Source: Ignavibacteriota bacterium
Lineage (GTDB): Bacteria; Bacteroidota; Ignavibacteria; UBA10030; UBA6906
Reading direction: 5' to 3'
Assembly (NCBI GenBank): GCA_016707525.1
Contig: JADJHP010000015.1
Location: forward strand, 62,001-126,000
DNA length: 64,000 nucleotides
A program made the translations under genes and the position numbers. Shown in pieces: positions 9,312 through 17,783 of this stretch. The notes under the pieces were generated by a model. The model was given only the letters and a program-made list of their open reading frames with translations. It ran no database searches and was not told where the DNA came from. Within the stretch, counting starts at the first letter, position 1. Every line of letters begins with the position of its first letter.

Positions 9312-10450
9312 AAACTCCGCTCACCATTCCTTCCTGCAAGCATTTCAACGGCTACAAGCCGTGCTTCCCCGGCGTGAACTGCCTCGAACAATGCCGCGAG
9401 GATGATCCGGTCGGGACGCGCATCCTGATCGTGAACCTGGATGCTATGGGAAATGTGCTGGTGACCACGAGCATCCTCCCCGCGATCAAGCGGAAGTATC
9501 CACAGAGCACGATCTCCTGGATCACCCTCAAGAACGCCGCGCCGCTTCTCAGGCACAACCCGCTGATCGATCGGGTGTGGCTCTGGGAACCGGAGAGCTG
9601 GCTCATCCTTGGCCAGATGTCCTTCGATGTCGTCCTGAACGTGGACAAGTCGCGGCGCTCCGGCGCGTTCACCATGGGCCTGAAGGCGCCGACGAAACTC
9701 GGCTTCGGCATCAATGCGAACGGTGCGATCATCCCGCTCAACCCGGAAGCGGAAGAGAACTACCGGCTCGGCCTGGACGATCACCTCAAGTTCAAGGTGA
9801 ACACCAAGACCGTGGCGCAATTGCAGTGCGAACAGTTCTCCCTGGAATACCGCCGCGATCCGTACGTCCTCGTGCTTTCGCCCGGGGAACAGGAGTTCTG
9901 CGCCGCGTATCGTGCGGAACACGGGTTGGACCGCGCCGAACTCGTGGTCGGGTTCAATACCGGATGCTCGGAGCTGTATCCGAACAAGAAACTGACGATC
10001 GACCAGCACGTCGCGCTCATCGAGCGGCTTTCCTCCGTTCCTGGTATCCGCCTCGTCCTCCTGGGGGGGCCGGAGGATACGGTGCGCAACGCCGAGATCG
10101 AACGGCGGGTAGGGAAGAAGGTCCTGAACACGCCGACGACGGACGGCGTGCGGAGGGGGCTGTGCTACATCAACGTCGCCGACCTTGTCATCTCCGGCGA
10201 TTCCTTCGGCATGCATGCGTCGATCGGGCTCGGGAAGCATGTGCTGGTGTGGTTCGGATTGAGCACGTGGACCGAGATCGATCTGTTCGACCGCGGCGCG
10301 AAATTCATTCCCGACGGGCTCTTCTGTGCTCCGTGCTGGAAGCGTGCCTGCCCCTACGGGTTGGAGTGCATCACGATGGTGGACCTGGACAGCATCGTGC
10401 AGCATGTGCTGGCGTTCCATGAGGCCCACCGGAACACCCCCGCCGCATGA
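9308..10450 (+). CDS. Glycosyltransferase family 9, second paralogue
   Basis: A 380-residue GT9 protein coupled to its neighbour by an ATGA overlap at 9308-9311. It opens with a Cys-rich leader (CKHFNGYKPCFPGVNCLEQC) before the Rossmann strand RILIVNLDAMGNVLVTT. The C-terminal domain has LVISGDSFGMHASIGLGK, matching the GT9 nucleotide-sugar loop. A second Cys cluster (CAPCWKRACPYGLEC) sits near the end. The eight cysteines could bind metal or form a redox site; that is inference. Two adjacent GT9 genes suggest successive sugar additions to one glycan. The following DUF2279 gene is coupled in the same way. Confidence 0.85.
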   Translation: MKTPLTIPSCKHFNGYKPCFPGVNCLEQCREDDPVGTRILIVNLDAMGNVLVTTSILPAIKRKYPQSTISWITLKNAAPLLRHNPLIDRVWLWEPESWLILGQMSFDVVLNVDKSRRSGAFTMGLKAPTKLGFGINANGAIIPLNPEAEENYRLGLDDHLKFKVNTKTVAQLQCEQFSLEYRRDPYVLVLSPGEQEFCAAYRAEHGLDRAELVVGFNTGCSELYPNKKLTIDQHVALIERLSSVPGIRLVLLGGPEDTVRNAEIERRVGKKVLNTPTTDGVRRGLCYINVADLVISGDSFGMHASIGLGKHVLVWFGLSTWTEIDLFDRGAKFIPDGLFCAPCWKRACPYGLECITMVDLDSIVQHVLAFHEAHRNTPAA

Positions 10451-11319
10451 AGCGCGTGCTCATCGTCTGCCTGCTGCTTGCCGGACAGGCATGGGGGCAG
10501 GATTCGCTGACCGTACGGCAGCCGCTGCCGGCGCAGCGCTTGAAGCCGATGCCCTTGCAGCCCACCACGCCCGCCCGCCGGTACATCGCCACCGGCATGG
10601 TCGGTGCGCTCCTCGGTGGTTCCCTCATCAGTTCCTACTTTGATTGGTGGCAGGGTGCGGACAGAAAATTCCACACCTCCGACGACGGGATGTTCAACAA
10701 CTACTCCCTGGGCATCGACAAGGCCGGCCACGCCTACACCTCCTACTTCTACTTCCATACCTTTCATAATGTGATGCGGTGGGGAGGGTATGACGAACAG
10801 ACGGCGCGGTGGTGGGCATTCGGGACCGCCGCATTCTTCGCGGTCTCCATTGAGGTCGGGGATGGGCTGAGCGATTTCGGATTCTCCTTCGGCGACCTGG
10901 GCTTCAACATGGCGGGGTTGGGCTACGGGCTCGCGCAGACCTACGTGCCGTTCCTGCGCAATTTCAATCTCAAATGGAGTTATGTGCCGCAGGAGGGGTA
11001 CCGATGGCCGCCGAGATTCACGGAGCACTACGATGCGCACATCTATTGGCTGACCGTGAATGTGCATAACCTGCTGCCCGACGATGCGCGGCCGTGGTGG
11101 CCGGAGTTCCTGCAGCTGGCGGTCGGGTATGGTGTGGATGAGAAGCAGACCCGTCGGGAAGGGTTCATCGGACTCGATCTGAATCTTCGCGTGTTCCGTC
11201 CGACGCAGCCGGAGCTGCGGTTGCTTGTACAGACCGTGGACCTCTTCCACATCCCCATGCCGGGCATAAAAACGACCGGGGGCCGAAGCCCCCGGTATCA
11301 ATGGATCGTGTGGAACTGA
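10447..11319 (+). CDS. DUF2279 (YfiM-like) exported protein
   Basis: A signal peptide (MKRVLIVCLLLAGQAWGQ) precedes a 270-residue mature part with several weakly hydrophobic segments. The motif DKAGHAYTSYFYFHTF matches the DUF2279 signature (D-K-x-x-H). Its role is unknown; relatives are envelope proteins. The start overlaps the previous stop (ATGA at 10447-10450), making it the third gene of a translationally coupled envelope operon. The last codons run through a strong hairpin (11275-11296). Confidence 0.78.
   Translation: MKRVLIVCLLLAGQAWGQDSLTVRQPLPAQRLKPMPLQPTTPARRYIATGMVGALLGGSLISSYFDWWQGADRKFHTSDDGMFNNYSLGIDKAGHAYTSYFYFHTFHNVMRWGGYDEQTARWWAFGTAAFFAVSIEVGDGLSDFGFSFGDLGFNMAGLGYGLAQTYVPFLRNFNLKWSYVPQEGYRWPPRFTEHYDAHIYWLTVNVHNLLPDDARPWWPEFLQLAVGYGVDEKQTRREGFIGLDLNLRVFRPTQPELRLLVQTVDLFHIPMPGIKTTGGRSPRYQWIVWN
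11275..11296 (+). terminator. Hairpin inside the 3' end of the DUF2279 gene
   Basis: ACCGGGGGC / GCCCCCGGT form a perfect 9-bp stem closed by CGAA. The stem lies within the last codons, about 20 bases before the stop. There is no T-run, so it may protect the 3' end or reduce convergent transcription rather than act as a classical terminator. Confidence 0.35.
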
Positions 11320-11339
11320 ACTGACGATGCGCCGGCGAT

Positions 11340-12272
11340 CTACTTGTCCTTCTTCACTGCCGACGTCTCGCTGAACACGCGGGAGACCGCGCTCACCATG
11401 CCGGCGACGTCCGCAAGGTTCGACGGAATGATCATCGTGTTGTTCGTCTTGGCGAGTTTGCCGAATTCGCCCAGGTAGGCCTCGGCGATACGAAGGTTCA
11501 CCGCATCCATCCCCCCTCTGTCGCTGATGGCATTGGCGATCTCACGGATACCCTTTGCCGTGGCGAACGCGACCCGCTCGATCTCCGAGGCGCGGCCTTC
11601 CGCTTCGTTGATCCGCTTCATCTTCTCGCCCTCGGACTTCGCGATCGCTTCCTGTTTGTCGCCTTCCGCCCGGTTGATCTTGGCCTGCTTGTCGCCTTCC
11701 GACTCCGCGATCAATGCGCGCTTTTCACGCTCGGCGCGCATCTGCTTCTCCATAGCGTCCTTGATGCTTGCAGGAGGGACGATGTTCTTGATCTCGTAGC
11801 GGGTGACCTTCAGGCCCCACGGCTCGGCCGCCTTGTCCACCGACCTGACGATCTCGTGGTTGATCTTCTCGCGTTCTTCAAAGGTCCGGTCCAGTTCGAT
11901 CTTGCCCACCTCGCTGCGCATCGTTGTCTGGGCGAGCTGGATCGAAGCGAACGCATATTCGCTGATGCCGTACGAGGCTTTGACGGGATCCACGATCTGA
12001 AAGTAGAGGATGCCGTCGACCTCCACCTGGATGTTATCCTTGGTGATACATGCCTGGGGCGGGACATCCATCGCGACCTCCTTCAGCATGTGCTTGTACG
12101 CGATACGGTCCACGAACGGTACGAGGATGTGGAACCCGGCTTCCAGAGTCCGGCTGTACTTCCCGAGGCGCTCGACGATGAACACGGTCTTCTGGGGAAC
12201 CACGCGCGCCGTCTTGAGCAACATGATGAAGGCCAGAAAGATCAGGCCTATGATGATGATGGTCTCGAACAT
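11340..12272 (-). CDS. SPFH/stomatin-family membrane protein (QmcA-like)
   Basis: Stomatin-like scaffold anchored by one N-terminal transmembrane helix (TIIIIGLIFLAFIMLL). The band-7 domain follows (PQKTVFIVERLGKYSRTLEAGFH in two steps, then IVDPVKASYGISEY and VGKIELDRTFEEREKIN). A coiled-coil with repeated EGDKQAKINRAEGDKQEAIAKSEGE-type heptads runs from about residue 190 to 235. I favour the ATG at 12272, preceded by GGAG; an ATG at 12284 adds four residues. It pairs with the NfeD gene 24 bases upstream. Stomatin/NfeD pairs are a conserved bacterial module linked to membrane microdomains and membrane protein quality control. Confidence 0.9.
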   Translation of the reverse strand: MFETIIIIGLIFLAFIMLLKTARVVPQKTVFIVERLGKYSRTLEAGFHILVPFVDRIAYKHMLKEVAMDVPPQACITKDNIQVEVDGILYFQIVDPVKASYGISEYAFASIQLAQTTMRSEVGKIELDRTFEEREKINHEIVRSVDKAAEPWGLKVTRYEIKNIVPPASIKDAMEKQMRAEREKRALIAESEGDKQAKINRAEGDKQEAIAKSEGEKMKRINEAEGRASEIERVAFATAKGIREIANAISDRGGMDAVNLRIAEAYLGEFGKLAKTNNTMIIPSNLADVAGMVSAVSRVFSETSAVKKDK

Positions 12273-12296
12273 GGGCTGCTCCATGGGCTTGTCTGG

Positions 12297-12755
12297 TTAT
12301 GAAAGAGGTTTGACATGAAGTGTGAGATTGTCCTGGCCGGTGATCTCGACGGTCTGGCCGGCAGGGATCATGACATCGGCTTCCGCGGTCCATGATGTTC
12401 CATGGAATTCGACGCGACCGCCCGCCACTCCCGGCGTGATGGCCTGCAGGACGACCACACGTTGCCCCTGCACGTCATCCATGGACGAACCGGGGTTCAA
12501 GACGCGGCTGACCTTTCCCTCGAACAGGTGCTTGCCCTTCCTGCGGAAGACGGCGAGACAGGTCACGGAGGAGATCAGAAAGACGAGGAGTTGCGCATTG
12601 AACGAAGGCAGAAGCCCGAAGCCGACGAGCAATGCGGTGATCCACGCGCCGAACCCGAAGAAGATGATGACGAAGCCGGGGAGCGCGAGTTCAGAGACGA
12701 GGAGAACGAGGCCGACCAGGAACCAGAGGAGTTCGGCGCTTGCATTATCGAGCAT
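12297..12755 (-). CDS. NfeD-like membrane protein
   Basis: Short NfeD protein of 152 residues. Three hydrophobic segments (LLWFLVGLVLLVSELALPG, VIIFFGFGAWITALLVGF, QLLVFLISSVTCLAVF) are followed by a C-terminal OB-fold domain (GQRVVVLQAITPGVAGGRV, then VEITGQDNLTLHVKPL). The ATG at 12755 has AGGA nine bases upstream; the ATG at 12764 lies directly against it and is less likely. It lacks the N-terminal ClpP-like protease domain of long NfeD. It is thought to act with the downstream stomatin protein. Confidence 0.88.
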   Translation of the reverse strand: MLDNASAELLWFLVGLVLLVSELALPGFVIIFFGFGAWITALLVGFGLLPSFNAQLLVFLISSVTCLAVFRRKGKHLFEGKVSRVLNPGSSMDDVQGQRVVVLQAITPGVAGGRVEFHGTSWTAEADVMIPAGQTVEITGQDNLTLHVKPLS

Positions 12756-12866
12756 GGTGTTCATTCCTGTGAAGTGTGCTGGATGATACGACAGGGCAGG
12801 AACGGTGTTGCAAACTACGCGGAAGTTGTGAAAATGTCAACAACGAGGGGTTTTTGCTGGGCTTTC

Positions 12867-12907
12867 CAATTCAGATATCAGAATTCAGCCATCTGATATC
12901 TGAATTG
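12867..12907. repeat. AT-rich perfect inverted repeat
   Basis: CAATTCAGATATCAGA (12867-12882) is perfectly repeated in inverse at 12892-12907 around a 9-base loop. It lies between two minus-strand genes. The low GC contrasts with the surroundings. No T-run follows on either strand. Confidence 0.7.
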
Positions 12908-12918
12908 AAAAGCGAAGA

Positions 12919-13863
12919 TCACAACGACAGTCCGACGGCAATAGTGTGTCCGTTGCCAAGTGCGGTGGCGAGTTTGCTGTATGCGTAGTCCACGGAAACG
13001 ATCCCGTACCGCACGCCTCCGCCAAGGCTCACGCCACGCCCTTCGGATCCGGATTGGTAGCCGGCACGCACTGCGACCATGTTCAGGAACACGATCTCGC
13101 CGCCGAGCGCGGCGAGCGTTCTGCCCTCGCGGAACAGATGAAGGCCATCCACTGCGAGCGTGGCCTGCGCATCGATCGATGGCAACGCCAACGGGTACGC
13201 CACACCGAAGCGGGCGAGGAATGGCAGGGTGACGCTCTCATTGCGCATGGCATTCATGCTGCCGATGTTCGCAAGGGCAACGCCGGCCACAAGCCCCTCG
13301 ACCGGTGTGTCCATCTGGACGCCGATGTCTCCGGCGATCCCGGAGGCGTTATCCACAAGGATCTGTTCGTAGAGGTAGCGGACCGAGACGCCGGCGCGGA
13401 TATGTTCCGCGAGCTGGCGCGCATAGGAGACGCCGACGGCCAGATCGCGTGCGGTGAACGTCCCCTGCGCCTCACCGGGCCGGGTACGGATCTCGATGTC
13501 GGACACGGTGGTGGTATTCACCGACACACCGAGTGCATCGCTCTCGCCAAGGCCGAATGCCGTGCCGATGAATTGCGTCCGCGTGTCCTGGATCCATTCC
13601 TTGTGCATCACCATGAATGTCGGCGCTGCCGGCGTTCGTGTGAGGATCCCCGCGGGGTTATAATACGTTGCGGCCGCGCCTGACGCAGAGGCCGTCATGG
13701 CGTCGCCCATGGCGACACCCTGCGAGGAGACCCCGAGTTTCAGGAACGCCATCCCCGATGCGCCGGTCCCGGCTGTGGCGGGAACGGCCTGGAGGAGGGC
13801 AGCCCCTGCAAGGGCGGCCACACACATGCTGTGCGCAAAGGGTCGTCGGATGGTGATGGTCAC
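12919..13863 (-). CDS. PorV/PorQ-family outer-membrane protein
   Basis: Outer-membrane beta-barrel of the PorV (LptO)/UPF0164 family. In the T9SS, PorV shuttles cargo from the translocon to the surface attachment complex. After a signal peptide ending near PATAG comes the family signature (FLKLGVSSQGVAMGDAM, then AAATYYNPAG). The 314-residue chain consists of alternating amphipathic strands ending in an aliphatic VGLSL. It is the last gene of a four-gene minus-strand operon, 13 bases behind another PorV-like gene. Which of the two is the cargo shuttle cannot be decided here. Confidence 0.85.
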   Translation of the reverse strand: MTITIRRPFAHSMCVAALAGAALLQAVPATAGTGASGMAFLKLGVSSQGVAMGDAMTASASGAAATYYNPAGILTRTPAAPTFMVMHKEWIQDTRTQFIGTAFGLGESDALGVSVNTTTVSDIEIRTRPGEAQGTFTARDLAVGVSYARQLAEHIRAGVSVRYLYEQILVDNASGIAGDIGVQMDTPVEGLVAGVALANIGSMNAMRNESVTLPFLARFGVAYPLALPSIDAQATLAVDGLHLFREGRTLAALGGEIVFLNMVAVRAGYQSGSEGRGVSLGGGVRYGIVSVDYAYSKLATALGNGHTIAVGLSL

Positions 13864-13876
13864 GGTCTTCTCCTTC

Positions 13877-14854
13877 TCAGAAAGCGACTGCGAGCGAGAT
13901 CATATGGAGCGGCGACGGGGAGAACGGCTCCAGAACGAGCGCGTAATGCACCGCCGGCATCCATGAACCCAGCGCTGTACGCGCGGTGAATCCGAATGAT
14001 GGCCGCACCCCGTTCCCCTGTTCACTGACGTCCATGCGGTCGATGCCCGCGCGGATGGTGAATTCAGGGACGAGCGGCACTTCAACGCCTGCCCGTGCGA
14101 TCGTGGACGACCGGTTGGAGTGCTCGAGTTCCACGGCGACGAGCGCGATACTGTCGGGCAGCATGTAAGACACTGCGCCCGTCACAAGGAAGGGGAACTT
14201 GTCTTCGGTGGTCTGGCCGTTCTGGCCGAACAGCGTCGATGTGTCCCACTTGTATCGCGAGTTGATGTCGCGGGCGGTAAGTGCGACCGTCACGCCGCCT
14301 CCCGCATGGTAGAGAGCACCCACGTCGATACCGACCGTCGTTGATGACACGTCCGTATACAGATGAAAATAATAGAGCTTCAGGGCGATGCCCAGTTGCA
14401 GGGCATCGGAGACCCGCACGCCGAATCCGAGGAACGCCTGATTCTCGGACGTGCGCAGCGCGCCCGTCTGCTTCCCGTCGCTGTCCCGGCCATCGATCCC
14501 GCTGACCCCGGCATTGATGAGCCCGAGGGAGATGCCCGCCTTGGGGCGCAATGCCTGGGTGTACGAGACAAAGTTCAGGCTGCGATCCAGACTGAGGATG
14601 CCAAAGGATGCCGTGGCGTTGCGCGACGCGGCAGACGGGGAGAGGGCAGGGTTGTAGTACGACACGACGTCGCCTGCAGTCACGGCCGACATCGCATTGC
14701 CCATGGCCATGCCACGGGCGCCGAACCCGAGGCGCGAGAAGGCACCGGGTTCGCCACCGATCTGTGCGAACACGCCCGATGATATGGCGGCCACGCTCAT
14801 GAGGACGGCCGCTGCCGTCCGCACGCAACGATTGTGCACGGCTGGTAGTCTCAT
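13877..14854 (-). CDS. PorV/PorQ-family outer-membrane protein, second copy
   Basis: A 325-residue beta-barrel related to its downstream neighbour. It has the motif FSRLGFGARGMAMGNAM followed by DVVSYYNPAL, the PorV/PorQ signature, after a signal peptide ending near GVFAQ. The ATG at 14854 overlaps the upstream stop as ATGA, so it is translationally coupled to the propeller protein. Such pairing of a PorV-like protein with a surface protein carrying a T9SS-style tail is consistent with a dedicated export set; this is inference from gene order. Confidence 0.83.
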   Translation of the reverse strand: MRLPAVHNRCVRTAAAVLMSVAAISSGVFAQIGGEPGAFSRLGFGARGMAMGNAMSAVTAGDVVSYYNPALSPSAASRNATASFGILSLDRSLNFVSYTQALRPKAGISLGLINAGVSGIDGRDSDGKQTGALRTSENQAFLGFGVRVSDALQLGIALKLYYFHLYTDVSSTTVGIDVGALYHAGGGVTVALTARDINSRYKWDTSTLFGQNGQTTEDKFPFLVTGAVSYMLPDSIALVAVELEHSNRSSTIARAGVEVPLVPEFTIRAGIDRMDVSEQGNGVRPSFGFTARTALGSWMPAVHYALVLEPFSPSPLHMISLAVAF

Positions 14855-16401
14855 TGCAGCACCATGATCTTGCCCCACATCGGTTCACCGCCGTCGATGA
14901 TGACGCGGTAGAAATACACGCCGTTCTTCACACGATCGCCTGTATCATTCAGGCCGTTCCACGTCTCATCATGTTCTCCCGCGCCCGTCCGCTGTGCATC
15001 GTTCAGGACCGTCCGCACGCGGTTCATCCCGAAGTCGAAGACCTCGATCGTCACGGCGCCTGACGCAGCGGTCAATGCATAGTGGATGCGCACGGTCTCG
15101 ATCCGCGGCGCGAAGGGATTGGGATATGCGTACACGCTCGAAGGTGAGGGAAGCGGGGCAAAGGAACGGAGAATGCTCCATGACGTCCCGAATGCCGTTC
15201 CCGGCGCGTCCACGGTCTTCACGAGTCCTTCCGAACTGCCTGCAAAGACCGTATCGCCGAGGATCCCGACCGCATAGAAGCGGCTCGCGGTGATGCGTTC
15301 CCTCGTCGCCGCATCGATCACATCGCCGGACCGTTGCCAGCTGTTGCCGGCATCCGCGGACCGGTACAGGCCGCCTTCTGCCGCGGCATACACGATGGAG
15401 TCACGGAACGCGAAATCGTAGACCTTGATCCCGTGCAGGAAATTCTTCCACGTGCGCCCGCCGTCCTCCGTCATCGACACGCCGTACTCCTGTCCCGCGC
15501 CCTCCGCAGGCCAGTTGGTCGTCCAGACACGTACGCCGCTGCTCACACGCTGGCTCCCGATCGCGATGACCCAGTCGCTGAGGATGTGCTCGACCTGGTT
15601 GTCGCGCGTGAACTTCGTCCAGCTCTTCCCGCCGTCCACCGATCTGTTCACGCCACCCGCCGTCCCGGCCCAGATCGTGTCGTCGCTCTGCACATGCACA
15701 GCAAAGCCAAGATAGTTGTTGTCCTGGCGGGGATCGATCTTGTAGTTCACCAGTGTATCCGTCGGCGCAATGGAGGAGAGCAATTCCGAGGGAAGAACGG
15801 TCCGCTGCCAGGTCGCGCCACGGTCGGTGGACTTCCGGATACCGCTGGACCAGCTTGCGATCCAGACTGTGCCGTTCCCCAGGGAGATGTCGAATGTGAC
15901 ATTCTGCTCATCCACGACGATCGGGAGGAACTTGACCGTGTTGATGCCGTAGGTAACAAGGCTGTCCGACACGTTGTCGAGCGCCTGGGGGATGCCCGTC
16001 CACGACGCACCGTTGTTCAGCGTGTAGGTGTATCCCGCACCCGTCTGCACCGATGAACCTTCGAGGTCCTGTGAGAATCCCGTGGACGTCCACAGGGTAT
16101 CATCGTTGAGCGCAATCGAGAAGATCCCCTTCCGGGCGAACCGGGCGTCGTTCGCGTAGCTCTCCCAGGTGCGGCCGCCGTTCGTGCTGCGGGCCAGGCC
16201 GCTGCTGGTGCCGATCCAGAGCGTCGTCCCCCGCACAGCGATGTGCGAGACACTGTTGCTCGGGATCGTGGAGGTGATCTCCCCGGCAGTGGCATCGAGG
16301 GTGTATGCGGAAAGGAACCTGGACTGTCCGTGTGCAGGCATCGCAACCAGGCCCATGACAGCCGCGAGGACGATGATCGGGTACACTGTTCGGCGTGTCA
16401 T
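14851..16401 (-). CDS. Secreted beta-propeller protein with C-terminal sorting/FlgD-like domain
   Basis: 516-residue exported protein (signal peptide ending MPAHGQ). It contains repeated propeller motifs of the BNR/Ycf48 type, S-x-D/N-x-G-x-x-W: STNGGRTWESY, STDRGATWQRT, SVDGGKSWTKF, TEDGGRTWKNF and SADAGNSWQRS. The last 90 residues resemble a FlgD-Ig-like tail (SVYAYPNPFAPRIETVRIHY, ending VKNGVYFYRVII then DGGEPMWGKIMVLQ). This tail matches the sorting-type C-termini of this phylum, although it is more divergent than those at 41-54 kb. The gene starts five bases after the lipoprotein gene and overlaps the PorV-like gene. Confidence 0.85.
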   Translation of the reverse strand: MTRRTVYPIIVLAAVMGLVAMPAHGQSRFLSAYTLDATAGEITSTIPSNSVSHIAVRGTTLWIGTSSGLARSTNGGRTWESYANDARFARKGIFSIALNDDTLWTSTGFSQDLEGSSVQTGAGYTYTLNNGASWTGIPQALDNVSDSLVTYGINTVKFLPIVVDEQNVTFDISLGNGTVWIASWSSGIRKSTDRGATWQRTVLPSELLSSIAPTDTLVNYKIDPRQDNNYLGFAVHVQSDDTIWAGTAGGVNRSVDGGKSWTKFTRDNQVEHILSDWVIAIGSQRVSSGVRVWTTNWPAEGAGQEYGVSMTEDGGRTWKNFLHGIKVYDFAFRDSIVYAAAEGGLYRSADAGNSWQRSGDVIDAATRERITASRFYAVGILGDTVFAGSSEGLVKTVDAPGTAFGTSWSILRSFAPLPSPSSVYAYPNPFAPRIETVRIHYALTAASGAVTIEVFDFGMNRVRTVLNDAQRTGAGEHDETWNGLNDTGDRVKNGVYFYRVIIDGGEPMWGKIMVLQ

Positions 16402-16406
16402 GGCGG

Positions 16407-17549
16407 TCAGTTGATGGTGATGATGCGTGTGGAATCCGCCCGCGCCCCGGCGCGGTCGGTTGCGGAGAACCGGAACGTCTTGGCTCCCGTCGAGGTCGCT
16501 GCATCGATCGAAAGGCGGCGGGACCAGATGCCGTCCGCGGCGACCGAATCGCCGTGGGTCGTCACATCGCCGTCGTCGTACATGGAAATGATCGTCGGAC
16601 TGGTCGAACTGAGATTGATGAAATACACCGAGTCAATGTCCGACCGTCCGTTCGCATCGGTGACCGCAGCGAAGAAGGAGACGGGGATGGACCCGCTGCC
16701 CGGTCGGGTGATGGTCGCGGGGACCGTGAGGGCGGCAAACCGTGGCCCTTCATTGTTCGCCGACCGCAGGAGGACGTTGCTCTGCCTCCCACCGGCATCA
16801 ACACCGGTGTATTCGAAGAGAATAGCGGAGACGACCGTGGTGGGGCGGACCCAGCGGTATGCGCTGAAGATACCGTCGCCGGCAATGGCGTCGCCATGCG
16901 CCCGGGTGCCGTCGTCAAACAACTGCGTGGCGGACGAATCCTTGCTCGCGCGTGCGCGGACCGTCACCCGTGCGACATCGCCCAGGCCGTTGGAATCCGA
17001 TGCCTGCACGCTGAGCGCGAAGAGGGCGGAGTCGCCGGACATGCTGATCTGCCGGGCGCCCGCAAGGGCGAGGGTGGGTGAGGCATTACCGATGCGTACG
17101 TTCAGGGAGATGCTGGTGGTCGTGCTGCGGAAGCCGGAGCCGTCCGTGGCCGTGAGCTCCACGCGGTACGCACCTCTGAGGGCGCGGGTGGCGTCGAATG
17201 TGATCGCGGTGCTGTAGTCCCGGGTCAGGCCGTTGTTCCCGGTCACGCCGGCCTGCATCGTTCCGGTGGCGATCACCGATGTGCCGGAAGGGGAGTACAA
17301 TGTCCATCGCACCTCACGAATATCGGAAACTCCCTGGGGATCGGAGACCAATGCGGCGATGTACGCGGAGAGGCGGTACACGCCACCTTGCTGCGGCAGG
17401 GCATCCAGATCGAATGCCGCCGGTGTGGCAGAGGCCGATTCCAGAACAGGGGAGGTTCCCGTCAGGTCTGCAACAGTGGACGGGTTTTCTTCGCAGCCCG
17501 AAAGGGCCGCGACAAGAAGAACGAAGAATGCTTTTCGCACGTGCTTCAC
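16407..17549 (-). CDS. Ig-like surface lipoprotein with paired DGD...GDxxAxDGIxS motifs
   Basis: 380-residue predicted lipoprotein; the lipobox is LSGC (Cys about residue 19). The chain looks like tandem beta-sandwich domains. Two copies of an acidic motif are clear: LFDDGTRAHGDAIAGDGIFS and MYDDGDVTTHGDSVAADGIW, the signature of choice-of-anchor X-type domains, which may bind calcium. No enzymatic residues are recognised. It is the first gene of the operon leading to the propeller and PorV-like proteins and has a good promoter at 17654-17682. Confidence 0.78.
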   Translation of the reverse strand: MKHVRKAFFVLLVAALSGCEENPSTVADLTGTSPVLESASATPAAFDLDALPQQGGVYRLSAYIAALVSDPQGVSDIREVRWTLYSPSGTSVIATGTMQAGVTGNNGLTRDYSTAITFDATRALRGAYRVELTATDGSGFRSTTTSISLNVRIGNASPTLALAGARQISMSGDSALFALSVQASDSNGLGDVARVTVRARASKDSSATQLFDDGTRAHGDAIAGDGIFSAYRWVRPTTVVSAILFEYTGVDAGGRQSNVLLRSANNEGPRFAALTVPATITRPGSGSIPVSFFAAVTDANGRSDIDSVYFINLSSTSPTIISMYDDGDVTTHGDSVAADGIWSRRLSIDAATSTGAKTFRFSATDRAGARADSTRIITIN

Positions 17550-17653
17550 CGAGCGCTGGTGATGTGATTCTTTTGGACCTTGAACAGCTGCAGTACCAAC
17601 GCCGAGTGTGCCGGTTCCTCTTCTATGCGTGGGTGTGTGAGTAGAGTAACCAA

Positions 17654-17682
17654 AGAGTACTCAAAACCTCCGACAAAGTCAA
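17654..17682 (-). promoter_or_regulatory. Promoter TTGACT-17-TACTCT (minus strand)
   Basis: On the minus strand, -35 TTGACT (17682-17677) and -10 TACTCT (17659-17654) are 17 bases apart. It points at the lipoprotein/propeller/PorV operon, about 100 bases before the start codon. Confidence 0.55.
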
Positions 17683-17783
17683 GGTCCTGCCCGGGCTTCC
17701 GGAGCTTACTTGCATTCGCGGATGAACATTCGTTTCTTTAAGGATATTCCGCATGCAGCTCGCATCACGTGAAGAGGCCAGGT

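Noticed and set aside
12867..12907. Intrinsic terminator of the PorV-like operon
   Set aside because: On the minus strand the stem is not followed by T residues, and its AT-rich perfect symmetry fits a repeat better.
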